Part shown: one piece after another, positions 1 to 8,653 of the stretch
Layout: the number at the start of each line of letters is the position of its first letter
Numbering within the stretch: position 1 is the stretch's first letter
DNA from: UBA1858 sp965658595
GTDB lineage: Bacteria > Pseudomonadota > Gammaproteobacteria > UBA4575
Assembly: GCA_965658595.1 (NCBI GenBank)
Contig: CBFHSW010000067.1
Coordinates: 1 to 12,512 of the forward strand
Direction of reading: 5' to 3'
DNA length: 12,512 bases
Position numbers and translations under genes: made by a program
Notes under the pieces: model-generated
The model's input: only the letters and a program-made list of their open reading frames with translations
Told to the model about the DNA's origin: nothing
Database searches by the model: none

Positions 1-27
1 TTTTATGATTATTGTACTAATTGTATA

Positions 28-3000
28 TCAAGAGTGTAATTGATCATGTAGCTCTTGAAGTGGGTACACATCTTGAGTGTTTTCCATCTCAATCGCCTGT
101 TTCATTGCCCACGCACCAGTAATCGTTGTGGTAGTGCATATTTTTTGTTGTAGTGCTTTACGACGAATAGTGAATGAATCAGCAATCGCTTGCTTACCCT
201 CTGTGGTATTAATGATCAAGTCTATTTGACCATCAATAATCATATCAACAACATGTGGTCGACCTTGGCGGACTTTATTCACATGCTGGCATGAGATGTT
301 TTTATCATCCAAGAAATTCGCAGTACCATCAGTAGCCACGATAGTAAAACCTAATTCTATATAAGCGAGCGCTAACTCTGCCGCTGCTTCTTTGTCTTCT
401 TTGCGCACACTGATGAACACACAACCACTTACAGGTAGATCGACACCAGCTGCTGCTTGTGATTTTGCAAATGCTTCACCAAAGGTTTTACCTACCCCCA
501 TCACTTCACCGGTAGATTTCATTTCAGGCCCTAGAATTGGATCCACTCCTAAGAACTTAATGAACGGGAACACAGCCTCTTTAACAGAATAATGCTCAGG
601 TGTAATCGGCTGACCAATATTTTGTGCTGATAATGATTGTCCCGCCATACAACGCGCCGCTATTTTAGCCAGTGGTTGACCAATAGACTTGGATACAAAA
701 GGCACTGTTCGCGAAGCTCTAGGGTTAACTTCAATCAGGTAAATATCTGCCCCTTTGACTGCAAACTGAATATTCATAAGACCAATTACATTCAAACCAA
801 AAGCCAACTGTGTCGTCATTTCACGAATTCTTGTTTGAATATCTTGGTCTAATGTGTGCGGTGGTAATGCACAGGCTGAATCTCCCGAGTGAATACCGGC
901 TTGTTCAATATGTTGCATGATGCCAGCTACATAGACGTGTTCGCCATCACAAATAGCATCCACATCTACCTCTATCGCATCTGATAAAAAGCGATCTAGC
1001 AGCACCGGCGAATCATTAGAAACAGATACTGCTGTATTCATATAATGCATTAGATCAGCATCATTATGGACAATTTCCATGGCACGACCACCAAGAACAT
1101 AAGATGGACGAACAACTAATGGATAACCTATTTGATTGGCTAGAGGAACAGCTTCCTCCGCACTTTTGGCTGTTGCATTAGGTGGTTGCAAAAGTCCTAG
1201 TTGATTGACTAGTTCCTGGAACCGCTCTCGATCTTCGGCCAGATCAATCGAGTCTGGTGAAGTCCCTATAATCGGCACCCCTGCAGCTTCTAAATCGCGT
1301 GCTAGTTTCAATGGAGTTTGACCACCAAATTGTACGATGACCCCAAGCGGTTTTTCGATGCGGCAAATTTCTAGTACATCCTCTAATGTCAGAGGATCAA
1401 AATATAAACGATCAGAGGTATCATAATCTGTCGATACCGTCTCAGGATTACAGTTCACCATGATAGTTTCATAGCCATCATCGCGCATCGCTAAAGCGGC
1501 ATGTACACAGCAGTAATCAAATTCAATACCTTGCCCAATACGATTAGGCCCTCCACCCAACACCATAATCTTTTTCTTATCTGAAGGCTGTGATTCACAT
1601 TCTGCCTCGTAACTGGAATACATATAGGCAGTATTAGTGGAGAATTCTGCAGCACACGTATCAACACGTTTATAGATCGGGCACACATCATTCTGCCAGC
1701 GATACTCACGCACACTGTATTCTGATTCGTCTTGCAATAACTGAGCTAAACGTCGATCTGAAAAGCCTTTTCTTTTTAACTGATAGAGGCTGTCGGCACC
1801 CAAGTCTAACAAGCGCTTGCCTTCGATCTCTTGTTCTATGCTAATCAAATCATGCATTTGCGCTAAGAACCACGGATCAATCGCCGTGATCTGGAATAAT
1901 TTCTCTATGTCATAACCCGCACGCATTGCATCAGCCACATACCATAATCGGCTCGGGCCGGTTTCAGCTATACGATCTCGCAGATCATGCTCCCAATCAG
2001 GCTGACTGCTATCAATGATCGGATTAAGCCCATCCATTCCAGTCTCAAGCCCACGTAAAGCTTTTTGCAGAGACTCTTGGAACGTGCGGCCCATTGCCAT
2101 CACTTCACCTACTGATTTCATTTGAGTGCTTAACAGAGCTGGTGCTTGTGGAAACTTCTCAAAAGCAAAACGAGGAATCTTCGTTACGACGTAATCGATC
2201 GATGGCTCAAATGAGGCCGGTGTAGCTCCACCTGTAATCTCATTATCTAATTCATCCAAGGTATAACCGACCGCTAATTTAGCCGCCACTTTGGCAATTG
2301 GGAACCCTGTGGCTTTAGAGGCAAGCGCGGAAGAACGCGACACACGTGGATTCATTTCAATCACCACTAAACGTCCGTTTTCAGGGTTGACTGCAAACTG
2401 TACGTTAGAGCCACCTGTATCTACACCAATCTTACGTAACACCTGTAATGATGCGTCACGCATGATTTGATATTCTTTATCGGTCAGAGTCTGTGCAGGT
2501 GCGACTGTAATAGAGTCGCCCGTGTGCACACCCATAGGATCTAAATTTTCTATCGAACAAATGATAATGCAGTTATCAGCTTGATCACGCACCACCTCCA
2601 TTTCATACTCTTTCCAGCCTAATAGTGACTCTTCTAATAACACTTCAGTTGTGGGCGATAAATCTAAACCACGTGCAACGATGCTTTTGTATTCTTCAAT
2701 ATTGTAGGCTATTCCTCCACCACTACCACCGAGTGTGAAAGAAGGTCTGATAATCGTAGGAAAACCAATCTTGGGCTGAATGTCTATGGCTTCATCCATA
2801 GTATGTGCAACATATGAGAGCGCAGATTCAAGTCCGATCTCATTCATAGCCACTTTAAATTTCTCTCTATCTTCAGCGGTATCAATAGCTTCTTTGGAAG
2901 CCCCGATCATCTCTACATTATACTTTTCGAGAACACCTTCTCGATCCAGATCTAAAGCACAATTGAGTGCTGTCTGCCCTCCCATGGTCGGTAATAGTGC

Positions 3001-3252
3001 ATCTGGCTGTTCACGTTCAATAATCTTTGCCACTGTCTGCCAATTGATCGGTTCGATATATATAACATCAGCAGTATCTGGATCTGTCATGATGGTTGCT
3101 GGATTCGAGTTTACCAATATAACTTTGTAACCCTCTTCACGCAGTGCCTTACAAGCTTGCACTCCTGAATAATCAAACTCACATGCCTGACCAATAATAA
3201 TTGGACCAGCGCCTATCAAGAGAATAGATTTTATATCTGTTCTTTTAGACAT
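28..3252 (-). CDS. carB: Carbamoyl-phosphate synthetase large subunit
   Basis: This is the synthetase subunit that uses ammonia delivered by CarA, bicarbonate and two ATP to make carbamoyl phosphate for arginine and pyrimidine synthesis. It has 1074 residues against 1073 in E. coli, and the numbering stays in register. Two ATP-grasp halves are visible: about 1-400 with metal ligands E299 and N301, and about 555-935 with E841 and N843. An oligomerisation segment lies between them and an MGS-like allosteric domain covers about 937-1074. The ornithine-site residues known from E. coli (E783, D791, E892, T1042) and the UMP/IMP-site residues (S948, K954, T974, T977, K993, N1015, T1017) are all present, so allosteric control is probably intact. 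The ATG lies 4 bases after the carA stop. Its GAGGAG ribosome site (3262-3267) sits inside the last carA codons, which suggests translational coupling. Confidence 0.98.
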   Translation of the reverse strand: MSKRTDIKSILLIGAGPIIIGQACEFDYSGVQACKALREEGYKVILVNSNPATIMTDPDTADVIYIEPINWQTVAKIIEREQPDALLPTMGGQTALNCALDLDREGVLEKYNVEMIGASKEAIDTAEDREKFKVAMNEIGLESALSYVAHTMDEAIDIQPKIGFPTIIRPSFTLGGSGGGIAYNIEEYKSIVARGLDLSPTTEVLLEESLLGWKEYEMEVVRDQADNCIIICSIENLDPMGVHTGDSITVAPAQTLTDKEYQIMRDASLQVLRKIGVDTGGSNVQFAVNPENGRLVVIEMNPRVSRSSALASKATGFPIAKVAAKLAVGYTLDELDNEITGGATPASFEPSIDYVVTKIPRFAFEKFPQAPALLSTQMKSVGEVMAMGRTFQESLQKALRGLETGMDGLNPIIDSSQPDWEHDLRDRIAETGPSRLWYVADAMRAGYDIEKLFQITAIDPWFLAQMHDLISIEQEIEGKRLLDLGADSLYQLKRKGFSDRRLAQLLQDESEYSVREYRWQNDVCPIYKRVDTCAAEFSTNTAYMYSSYEAECESQPSDKKKIMVLGGGPNRIGQGIEFDYCCVHAALAMRDDGYETIMVNCNPETVSTDYDTSDRLYFDPLTLEDVLEICRIEKPLGVIVQFGGQTPLKLARDLEAAGVPIIGTSPDSIDLAEDRERFQELVNQLGLLQPPNATAKSAEEAVPLANQIGYPLVVRPSYVLGGRAMEIVHNDADLMHYMNTAVSVSNDSPVLLDRFLSDAIEVDVDAICDGEHVYVAGIMQHIEQAGIHSGDSACALPPHTLDQDIQTRIREMTTQLAFGLNVIGLMNIQFAVKGADIYLIEVNPRASRTVPFVSKSIGQPLAKIAARCMAGQSLSAQNIGQPITPEHYSVKEAVFPFIKFLGVDPILGPEMKSTGEVMGVGKTFGEAFAKSQAAAGVDLPVSGCVFISVRKEDKEAAAELALAYIELGFTIVATDGTANFLDDKNISCQHVNKVRQGRPHVVDMIIDGQIDLIINTTEGKQAIADSFTIRRKALQQKICTTTTITGAWAMKQAIEMENTQDVYPLQELHDQLHS

Positions 3253-3256
3253 AGTT

Positions 3257-4402
3257 TTATTCTCCTCGTTGAGCTTGCATAGCAGCTATAAATGGTTGGA
3301 ATAACTCAATCACATCATGCGGGCCTGGGCTGGCCTCGGGATGTCCTTGGAAACTATAAGCGGGACAATCACGATGACGAATACCTTGCAGACTGTCATC
3401 AAATAAAGAGCGGTGGGTGGCAATCAAAGTCTCAGGCAAGCTGGACTCATCCACAGCAAAGCCATGGTTTTGACTGCTAATCATGACCTGACCAGAGTCG
3501 ATATCTTTGACTGGGTGATTTGCGCCATGATGACCAAATTTCATTTTCATAGTGTTAGCGCCGCAGGCCAATGCAAATAATTGATGACCCAAGCAAATAC
3601 CAAAAGTTGGTAGCCGAGCAGACACTAACTGCTTGATCATATTAATGGCATAGTCACATGGCTCAGGATCACCGGGACCGTTAGAGAGGAAAACTCCCTC
3701 TGGTTGATATGCCATGACCTCTTCATAACTACTTTGAGCTGGCACTACTTGAATCTCGCAACCAAGATCTTGCAAAATACGTAAAATATTGTGCTTCACA
3801 CCATAGTCTAAGGCCACCACTTTGAAAGGATGGCCATTGCTAACATTGTTAATGGTGGCGGTATTAAGAGCTTCAGAAGCCCACGTAGATTGATTCCACG
3901 CATAGGCATTTGCGGTGGTGACTTCTTTAGCCAAATCCATACCCTTGAGCCCCGCAAAGGACTGCGCCTGTTCGACATACTCCTGAGGATCGACTTGTCC
4001 ACTTACGATTACACCACTGAGTGCACCTTTTTCTCTTAGACGACGGGTTAAACTGCGCGTATCAATATCGGCAATAGCAACAATATTATGTTCTGTTAAA
4101 TAGTCTTCTAGCGTTTGCTGACTGCGCCAACTGGAACTTATCATAGAGCTATCACGTATCACTAAGCCTGCAGCATGTACGTGCTCGGATTCCCAGTCTT
4201 CAGAATTCACCCCAACATTACCAATATGGGGATATGTGAGAGTAACAATTTGTTTGCGGTATGAGGGATCAGTGAGGATTTCCTGATAACCGGTCATTGA
4301 AGTATTGAAAACAACCTCACCAACAGTGCTACCTTGAGCACCAATTGAACATCCTTGGAAAATGGTTCCATCTTCAAGTACCAGATATGCGGGCAGTCTC
4401 AA
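3257..4402 (-). CDS. carA: Carbamoyl-phosphate synthetase small (glutaminase) subunit
   Basis: This subunit hydrolyses glutamine and channels the ammonia to CarB. It has 381 residues, close to the 382 of E. coli CarA. The N-terminal half is the CarA-specific domain (for example the stretch VGEVVFNTSMTGYQEIL near residue 27). The C-terminal half is a class I glutamine amidotransferase with the nucleophile C270 in GICLGHQ and the other triad members H354 and E356 in QGHPEASPGPHD. The start is a TTG at 4400-4402, six bases after a perfect AGGAGG. The nearby ATG at 4404-4406 is in another frame and only two bases from that site. I see no in-frame ATG upstream that improves on the TTG, and E. coli carA is also known to start at UUG. 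The gene is followed 4 bases later by carB and preceded by a terminator-like hairpin. Confidence 0.97.
   Translation of the reverse strand: MRLPAYLVLEDGTIFQGCSIGAQGSTVGEVVFNTSMTGYQEILTDPSYRKQIVTLTYPHIGNVGVNSEDWESEHVHAAGLVIRDSSMISSSWRSQQTLEDYLTEHNIVAIADIDTRSLTRRLREKGALSGVIVSGQVDPQEYVEQAQSFAGLKGMDLAKEVTTANAYAWNQSTWASEALNTATINNVSNGHPFKVVALDYGVKHNILRILQDLGCEIQVVPAQSSYEEVMAYQPEGVFLSNGPGDPEPCDYAINMIKQLVSARLPTFGICLGHQLFALACGANTMKMKFGHHGANHPVKDIDSGQVMISSQNHGFAVDESSLPETLIATHRSLFDDSLQGIRHRDCPAYSFQGHPEASPGPHDVIELFQPFIAAMQAQRGE
3262..3267 (-). promoter_or_regulatory. carB ribosome binding site within the carA 3' end
   Basis: The minus strand reads GAGGAG nine bases before the carB ATG. The same bases encode part of the last residues of CarA (Arg-Gly-Glu) just before its TAA. 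A strong Shine-Dalgarno sequence embedded in the upstream coding end is typical of coupled translation of two subunits needed in equal amounts. Confidence 0.8.
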
Positions 4403-4408
4403 CCATTT

Positions 4409-4414
4409 CCTCCT
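4409..4414 (-). promoter_or_regulatory. carA ribosome binding site selecting a TTG start
   Basis: The minus strand reads AGGAGG, a full Shine-Dalgarno match, six bases before the TTG at 4400-4402. The intervening ATG is out of frame with CarA. The strength and spacing of this site are the reason for choosing the TTG as start. Confidence 0.8.
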
Positions 4415-4426
4415 AATCGTGCATGT

Positions 4427-4458
4427 AAAAAACGGGGCCTCTTATAAAGAAGCCCCGT
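4427..4458 (-). terminator. Intrinsic terminator / probable attenuator in the carA leader
   Basis: On the minus strand ACGGGGCTTCTT (from 4458) pairs with AAGAGGCCCCGT (to 4432). This forms a 12-bp stem with one G-U pair and a UAU loop, followed by an uninterrupted run of six T (4432-4427). That is a textbook factor-independent terminator. It begins 65 bases after the dapB stop and ends 24 bases before the carA start, leaving no room for a separate carA promoter downstream of it. Transcription of carAB must therefore pass through it, from dapB or from a promoter in 4459-4523. A weak candidate promoter there has TACAAT at 4481-4486 and CCGACA at 4502-4507, with a short 15-base spacer. I found no leader peptide and no clear antiterminator arm. 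The terminator structure is directly visible; a regulatory role is inferred. Confidence 0.85.
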
Positions 4459-4523
4459 CTCGGTATAAATTCTAGCTAGGATTGTACTGCAAGTTACCGT
4501 TTGTCGGTAGAGAATTTTACACT

Positions 4524-5333
4524 TTAAATCTTCAATCCCAACACATCTTGCATATCATAAAGGCCTGCTGGCTTATCTTTTAGCCAATCAGCCGCACGCA
4601 TAGCACCTCTGGCAAAAGTGAGACGATTAGTCGCCTTATGGGCGATTTCTATGCGTTCTCCAATACCTGCGAAAGTCACTGTGTGTTCACCCACGATATC
4701 GCCTGCACGTATCGTCTGAAAACCAATTGTTCCTGGCTTCCTTGAGCCGATATTTCCGTGCCTTGCATATTCAGCCCGCTGCTCCAAGTCCACCTCTAGC
4801 GCTTCTGCAATCACCTCACCCATTCGTAATGCCGTACCTGAGGGCGCGTCCACTTTATTCTTATGATGAGCTTCGACAATTTCTACATCGTAGTCCTCAC
4901 CTAATGTCTGTGCTGCAGTTCGAAGTATACTTAGACATAAATTCACACCCACGCTCATGTTAGGGGCAAAAACAACGGGGATAACCTCACCAGCAGCTTG
5001 TATTTGTGCTTTTTGTTCAGCACTGAAACCTGTGGTTCCAATCACCATCGGAATATTATGCTTTTGACAAAAATTCAATGCATCTATAGCGCCTTCAGGC
5101 AATGTGAAATCTACCCAAACAGCATCCTGCCACTGTTCTGGTGTGGGTTCGCTGCTGATACTGATAGATTGCTTTTCTATGCCAGCAATAATGCCTGCAT
5201 CACTTCCACAACAATCTGAGCTAGCTCTGGCCAGTGCAGCGATCAGGGCTGTATGTTTGTTTTCACAACAGGCTTGAACGAGAGACTTGCCCATGCGTCC
5301 ACCTGCGCCATTCACCACTATATTTGTTGTCAT
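4524..5333 (-). CDS. dapB: 4-hydroxy-tetrahydrodipicolinate reductase
   Basis: This cytoplasmic enzyme reduces 4-hydroxy-tetrahydrodipicolinate with NAD(P)H in the diaminopimelate/lysine pathway, which feeds peptidoglycan and protein synthesis. It has 269 residues (E. coli 273). The N-terminal Rossmann motif is VNGAGGRMG at residues 7-15, and GTTGF at 99-103 lies beside the cofactor site. The family signature EAHHKNKVDAPSGTA spans 154-168 and includes the catalytic H156 and K160. The C-terminal GIGERIEIAHKATNR (224-238) is also typical. The ATG lies 14 bases after the dnaJ stop, and only a weak AGG is seen as a ribosome site, so co-transcription with dnaJ and perhaps coupled translation are likely. 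A strong terminator follows the gene. Confidence 0.97.
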   Translation of the reverse strand: MTTNIVVNGAGGRMGKSLVQACCENKHTALIAALARASSDCCGSDAGIIAGIEKQSISISSEPTPEQWQDAVWVDFTLPEGAIDALNFCQKHNIPMVIGTTGFSAEQKAQIQAAGEVIPVVFAPNMSVGVNLCLSILRTAAQTLGEDYDVEIVEAHHKNKVDAPSGTALRMGEVIAEALEVDLEQRAEYARHGNIGSRKPGTIGFQTIRAGDIVGEHTVTFAGIGERIEIAHKATNRLTFARGAMRAADWLKDKPAGLYDMQDVLGLKI

Positions 5334-5347
5334 AATGTTTGCCTGAT

Positions 5348-6493
5348 CTATTTAGACCAAAATTTTAAGTCATCGAAAAAGCTTTTAACCCCGACACCCC
5401 AGCCATCTGATTTAGGATTATGACGTTTCCCACCCTCTTGTAAAGAAGCATTAAAGCGATTGAGGAGCTCTTTTTGCTCTTTGTTCAAATTGACGGGAGT
5501 TTCAATCACTGCATGCACATATAAATCACCTTGCGCTCCACCTCGAACAGGTTCAACCCCTTTTCCACGCAATCTAAATTGTTTGCCAGTTTGAGATTCG
5601 GGTGGAATTTTCAACATTAGCTTACCATTGAGAGTAGGAATTTCGATTTCCCCACCTAGAGCGGCCGTCACAAAATCAACGGGTATTTCGCAATGTAAAT
5701 GTTCACCGTCACGTTCAAATATGGCATGTTGTTTGACATGAATTTGCACATATAAGTCACCTGCTGGGCCACTATTTTCTCCAGCCTCACCCTCATTAGC
5801 GAGTCTAATTCTATCCCCTGTATCAACACCAGCAGGCACTTTTACTGACAAAGTTCGCTTGCGCTCTACAGTACCATTGCCATGACAGGCCTTGCAGGGT
5901 TTAGTAATGATTTTGCCACGACCATGACACTTTGGACAGGTTTGTTGCACTGAGAAAAAACCTTGTTGCATACGTACTTGACCAGCGCCACCACAAGTCG
6001 GACAGGTTTGCAGATCACTGCCGGGTTCAGCTCCTGTTCCAGAACATACCTCACAGGTTTGCTTGGAAACTACGTCAATATTCTTCTCGGTACCAAATAC
6101 GGCTTCTTCTAACGTTAGTTGTAAGTTGTATTGAAGATCCGCACCACGATAGGCGCGACTTTGTCCACCGCGACCTCGTCCACCACCGCCGAAGATATCT
6201 CCAAACATATCTCCAAACATGTCACCGAAATCAGCTCCACCTTGACCGCCACCAAAGCCTGCTTGTTGATCTACACCCGCATGACCATATTGATCATAAG
6301 CGGCACGCTTTTGGGCATCAGAAATCACATCGAAGGCTTCTTTTGCCTCTTTGAATTTCTCCTCTGCATCAGCCGAGTTTTCATTACGGTCAGGATGATA
6401 TTTCATTGCAAGACGGCGATAAGCTTTTTTCAGCTCAGCGTCAGTCACATTTTTTTGTACTCCAAGTACTTCGTAATAATCTCTTTTAGCCAT
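5348..6493 (-). CDS. dnaJ: Chaperone protein DnaJ (Hsp40)
   Basis: DnaJ binds unfolded proteins, hands them to DnaK and stimulates the DnaK ATPase. It is a complete type I protein of 381 residues. The J domain occupies about 1-70 with HPD at 33-35. A Gly/Phe-rich linker follows and contains a short FGDMFGDMFGDIFGG repeat. A zinc-binding region has four CxxCxGxG modules (CEVCSGTG, CPTCGGAG, CPKCHGRG, CKACHGNG). The two C-terminal substrate-binding beta domains end in SFFDDLKFWSK. The start is supported by the standard MAKRDYYEVLGV opening. The ribosome site before the ATG is poor (no purine-rich AGG within 15 bases). With the hairpin upstream, this suggests lower output than dnaK. dapB follows after 14 bases. 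Confidence 0.98.
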   Translation of the reverse strand: MAKRDYYEVLGVQKNVTDAELKKAYRRLAMKYHPDRNENSADAEEKFKEAKEAFDVISDAQKRAAYDQYGHAGVDQQAGFGGGQGGADFGDMFGDMFGDIFGGGGRGRGGQSRAYRGADLQYNLQLTLEEAVFGTEKNIDVVSKQTCEVCSGTGAEPGSDLQTCPTCGGAGQVRMQQGFFSVQQTCPKCHGRGKIITKPCKACHGNGTVERKRTLSVKVPAGVDTGDRIRLANEGEAGENSGPAGDLYVQIHVKQHAIFERDGEHLHCEIPVDFVTAALGGEIEIPTLNGKLMLKIPPESQTGKQFRLRGKGVEPVRGGAQGDLYVHAVIETPVNLNKEQKELLNRFNASLQEGGKRHNPKSDGWGVGVKSFFDDLKFWSK

Positions 6494-6519
6494 GGATATC
6501 GCGTCTTAAATTAAGTTTT

Positions 6520-6562
6520 CCAAATACAAGAAAGTCCGAGACTAAATCATTAGCCTCGGACT
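6520..6562 (-). terminator. Hairpin with T-rich tail between dnaK and dnaJ (partial terminator)
   Basis: On the minus strand AGTCCGAGGCTAA (from 6562) pairs with TTAGTCTCGGACT (to 6533). This gives a 13-bp stem with one G-U pair and a TGAT loop. The tail is TTTCTTGTATTT, T-rich but interrupted. Read on the plus strand the G-U position becomes an A/C mismatch, so the structure is better on the strand that carries the genes. It lies 93 bases after the dnaK stop and 39 bases before dnaJ. It probably lets only part of the transcription reach dnaJ, or stabilises the dnaK 3' end after processing. Both roles are inferred. Confidence 0.7.
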
Positions 6563-6655
6563 AGTGTGTCAATCAATATGTGTCATATCCCAATGTGCGT
6601 CTAGATTCAGAGCACCTGATCATCATGACTGATATTCATATATATATTTTAAAAG

Positions 6656-8575
6656 TTATTTATCGTTCTTAACTTCTTCAAATTCTGCATCAACTACATC
6701 TTCCTGCTTGTTATCAGCTTGGCCTTCGGCACCTGCCTGAGAAGGATCTGCTGCATCAGATTCAGCGTACATTTGCTCAGCTAATTTACCAGAGGCCTCT
6801 GTTAATGCTGCCGTTTTTGCTTCTATTGCATCTTTATCTTCAGAGTCTAATACTTCACGCAAGTCCTTAACAGCTGCTTCGATATTAGTCTTGTCTTCTT
6901 CTGAGACCTTATCGCCTAGTTCCTCAAGTGACTTTTCAGTCGCGTGAATCATGGCATCTGCTTGATTTCTAGCAGCGACCAACTCTCCAAATTTACGATC
7001 TTCCTCAGCATGAGTCTCAGCATCTTGAACCATTTGATTAATCTCATCATCAGACAATCCACTAGAAGCCTTGATTTCGATCGACTGCTCTTTGCCGGTA
7101 GCCTTGTCTTTAGCTGAGACATTCAAAATACCGTTAGCATCAATATCTAAACTCACTTCAATTTGTGGAACCCCACGCTGCGCAGGTGGAATGTCAGCCA
7201 AGTCGAAACGGCCTAATGATTTATTTGAAGCCGCTTGACTGCGCTCACCTTGCAACACATGAACTGTCACCGCTGTCTGATTGTGTTCAGCAGTAGAGAA
7301 TACCTGAGCTGCCGTAGTTGGCACAGTGGTGTTTTTTTCAATCAACTTAGTCATTACACCACCCATAGTCTCAATACCCAGTGAGAGAGGAGTCACATCA
7401 AGTAGTAATACATCTTTAACATCACCACCTAGTACACCACCTTGAATCGCTGCACCCATAGCTACCGCTTCATCAGGATTAACATCTTTTCTTGGCTCTT
7501 TTCCAAAGAAGTTTTGTACTGCCTCTTGGACTTTAGGCATACGAATTTGACCACCAACAAGTATCACATCGTCAATTTCAGAGGCATTTAAACCGGCATC
7601 AGCAAGTGCGACTTTACATGGTTCAATAGTACGTTTAACCAAATCATCAACCAATGCTTCCAGCTTGGCTCGTGTTACTTTGACATTGAGATGCTTAGGT
7701 CCACTTTGATCAGCGGTTATATATGGCAAATTAACTTCAGTTTGCTGTGAAGATGACAATTCAATCTTAGCCTTTTCAGCAGCTTCTTTAAGTCTTTGCA
7801 ATGCCAATGGATCGTTATGTAAATCTACACCCTGATCTTTCTTGAATTCATCAGCCAAATAGTCAATCAAACGTATATCGAAATCTTCACCACCTAGAAA
7901 TGTATCACCATTGGTAGAGAGGACTTCGAATTGGTGCTCGCCATCAACCTCGGCAATCTCAATAATTGATACATCAAAAGTACCACCACCTAGGTCGTAC
8001 ACTGCTAGTTTGCGATCACCCTCTTGCTTGTCTAACCCATAAGCAAGTGCAGCAGCAGTTGGCTCATTGATGATACGCTTGACTTCTAAACCGGCTATTT
8101 TACCTGCGTCTTTAGTCGCTTGACGTTGTGAGTCGTTGAAGTAGGCAGGTACAGTAATCACAGCATCTGTTACTTCTGCACCCAAGTATTCCTCTGCCGT
8201 CTTCTTCATTTTCATGAGTACACGAGCAGATATTTCTGGTGGTGCCATTTTATTGTCATGCGCTTGCACCCAAGCATCACCGTTATCAGCTTTGACAATT
8301 TTGTACGGGACCAATTTTATGTCTTTTTGCACCGCATCTTCTTCAAAACGTCTTCCTATTAAACGCTTAACGGCAAAAAAAGTGTTTTCTGGGTTTGTCA
8401 CGGCTTGACGTTTTGCCGACTGCCCCACCAATACTTCATCCGAATCACTAAATGCAACAATTGAAGGTGTAGTTCTATCACCTTCACTATTTTCAATCAC
8501 TTTTGATTTACCACCGTCTATGACTGATACACATGAATTAGTGGTTCCTAAATCAATACCGATAATTTTTCCCAT
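6656..8575 (-). CDS. dnaK: Chaperone protein DnaK (Hsp70)
   Basis: This ATP-driven chaperone folds and protects proteins in the cytoplasm with DnaJ and GrpE. It has 639 residues (E. coli 638). The nucleotide-binding domain covers about 1-385 with IDLGTTNS at 7-14, K70, E171 and DLGGGTFDVS at 194-203 (T199 in the E. coli position). The conserved linker VLLLDVTPLSLGIET (389-403) leads to the substrate-binding domain, a helical lid and the acidic tail ending EEVKNDK. The ATG at 8573-8575 (MGKIIGIDLG) is chosen over an in-frame TTG five codons upstream because GGAG lies nine bases before the ATG and the TTG overlaps that site. One oddity: the third Hsp70 signature reads GGQIRMP, with Ile344 where Ser or Thr is expected. 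A sigma-32-like promoter precedes the gene. Confidence 0.98.
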   Translation of the reverse strand: MGKIIGIDLGTTNSCVSVIDGGKSKVIENSEGDRTTPSIVAFSDSDEVLVGQSAKRQAVTNPENTFFAVKRLIGRRFEEDAVQKDIKLVPYKIVKADNGDAWVQAHDNKMAPPEISARVLMKMKKTAEEYLGAEVTDAVITVPAYFNDSQRQATKDAGKIAGLEVKRIINEPTAAALAYGLDKQEGDRKLAVYDLGGGTFDVSIIEIAEVDGEHQFEVLSTNGDTFLGGEDFDIRLIDYLADEFKKDQGVDLHNDPLALQRLKEAAEKAKIELSSSQQTEVNLPYITADQSGPKHLNVKVTRAKLEALVDDLVKRTIEPCKVALADAGLNASEIDDVILVGGQIRMPKVQEAVQNFFGKEPRKDVNPDEAVAMGAAIQGGVLGGDVKDVLLLDVTPLSLGIETMGGVMTKLIEKNTTVPTTAAQVFSTAEHNQTAVTVHVLQGERSQAASNKSLGRFDLADIPPAQRGVPQIEVSLDIDANGILNVSAKDKATGKEQSIEIKASSGLSDDEINQMVQDAETHAEEDRKFGELVAARNQADAMIHATEKSLEELGDKVSEEDKTNIEAAVKDLREVLDSEDKDAIEAKTAALTEASGKLAEQMYAESDAADPSQAGAEGQADNKQEDVVDAEFEEVKNDK

Positions 8576-8653
8576 AACGTCTTGCTCCAAAAATTGTTCT
8601 CAGCTGCGCCACCCATATATGTGAGATAACGCGATTATTTGTTTATATTTTGA

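Noticed and set aside
2780..3130. A 116-codon plus-strand reading frame opposite carB
   Set aside because: It is antisense to the conserved CarB N-terminal domain and shows no recognisable domain of its own.
4459..4523. ArgR box (ARG box) upstream of carA
   Set aside because: AGAATTTATACC on the minus strand resembles one arm of an ARG box, but the other arm and a second neighbouring box are missing.
5932..6354. A 140-codon plus-strand reading frame opposite dnaJ
   Set aside because: It lies wholly antisense to the fully conserved DnaJ coding sequence, and its His/Arg-rich translation mirrors the Gly/Asp-rich dnaJ codons.
8576..8590. Extended DnaK start at TTG (five extra residues)
   Set aside because: The TTG overlaps the GGAG that serves the ATG, and DnaK proteins start with MGKIIGIDLG.
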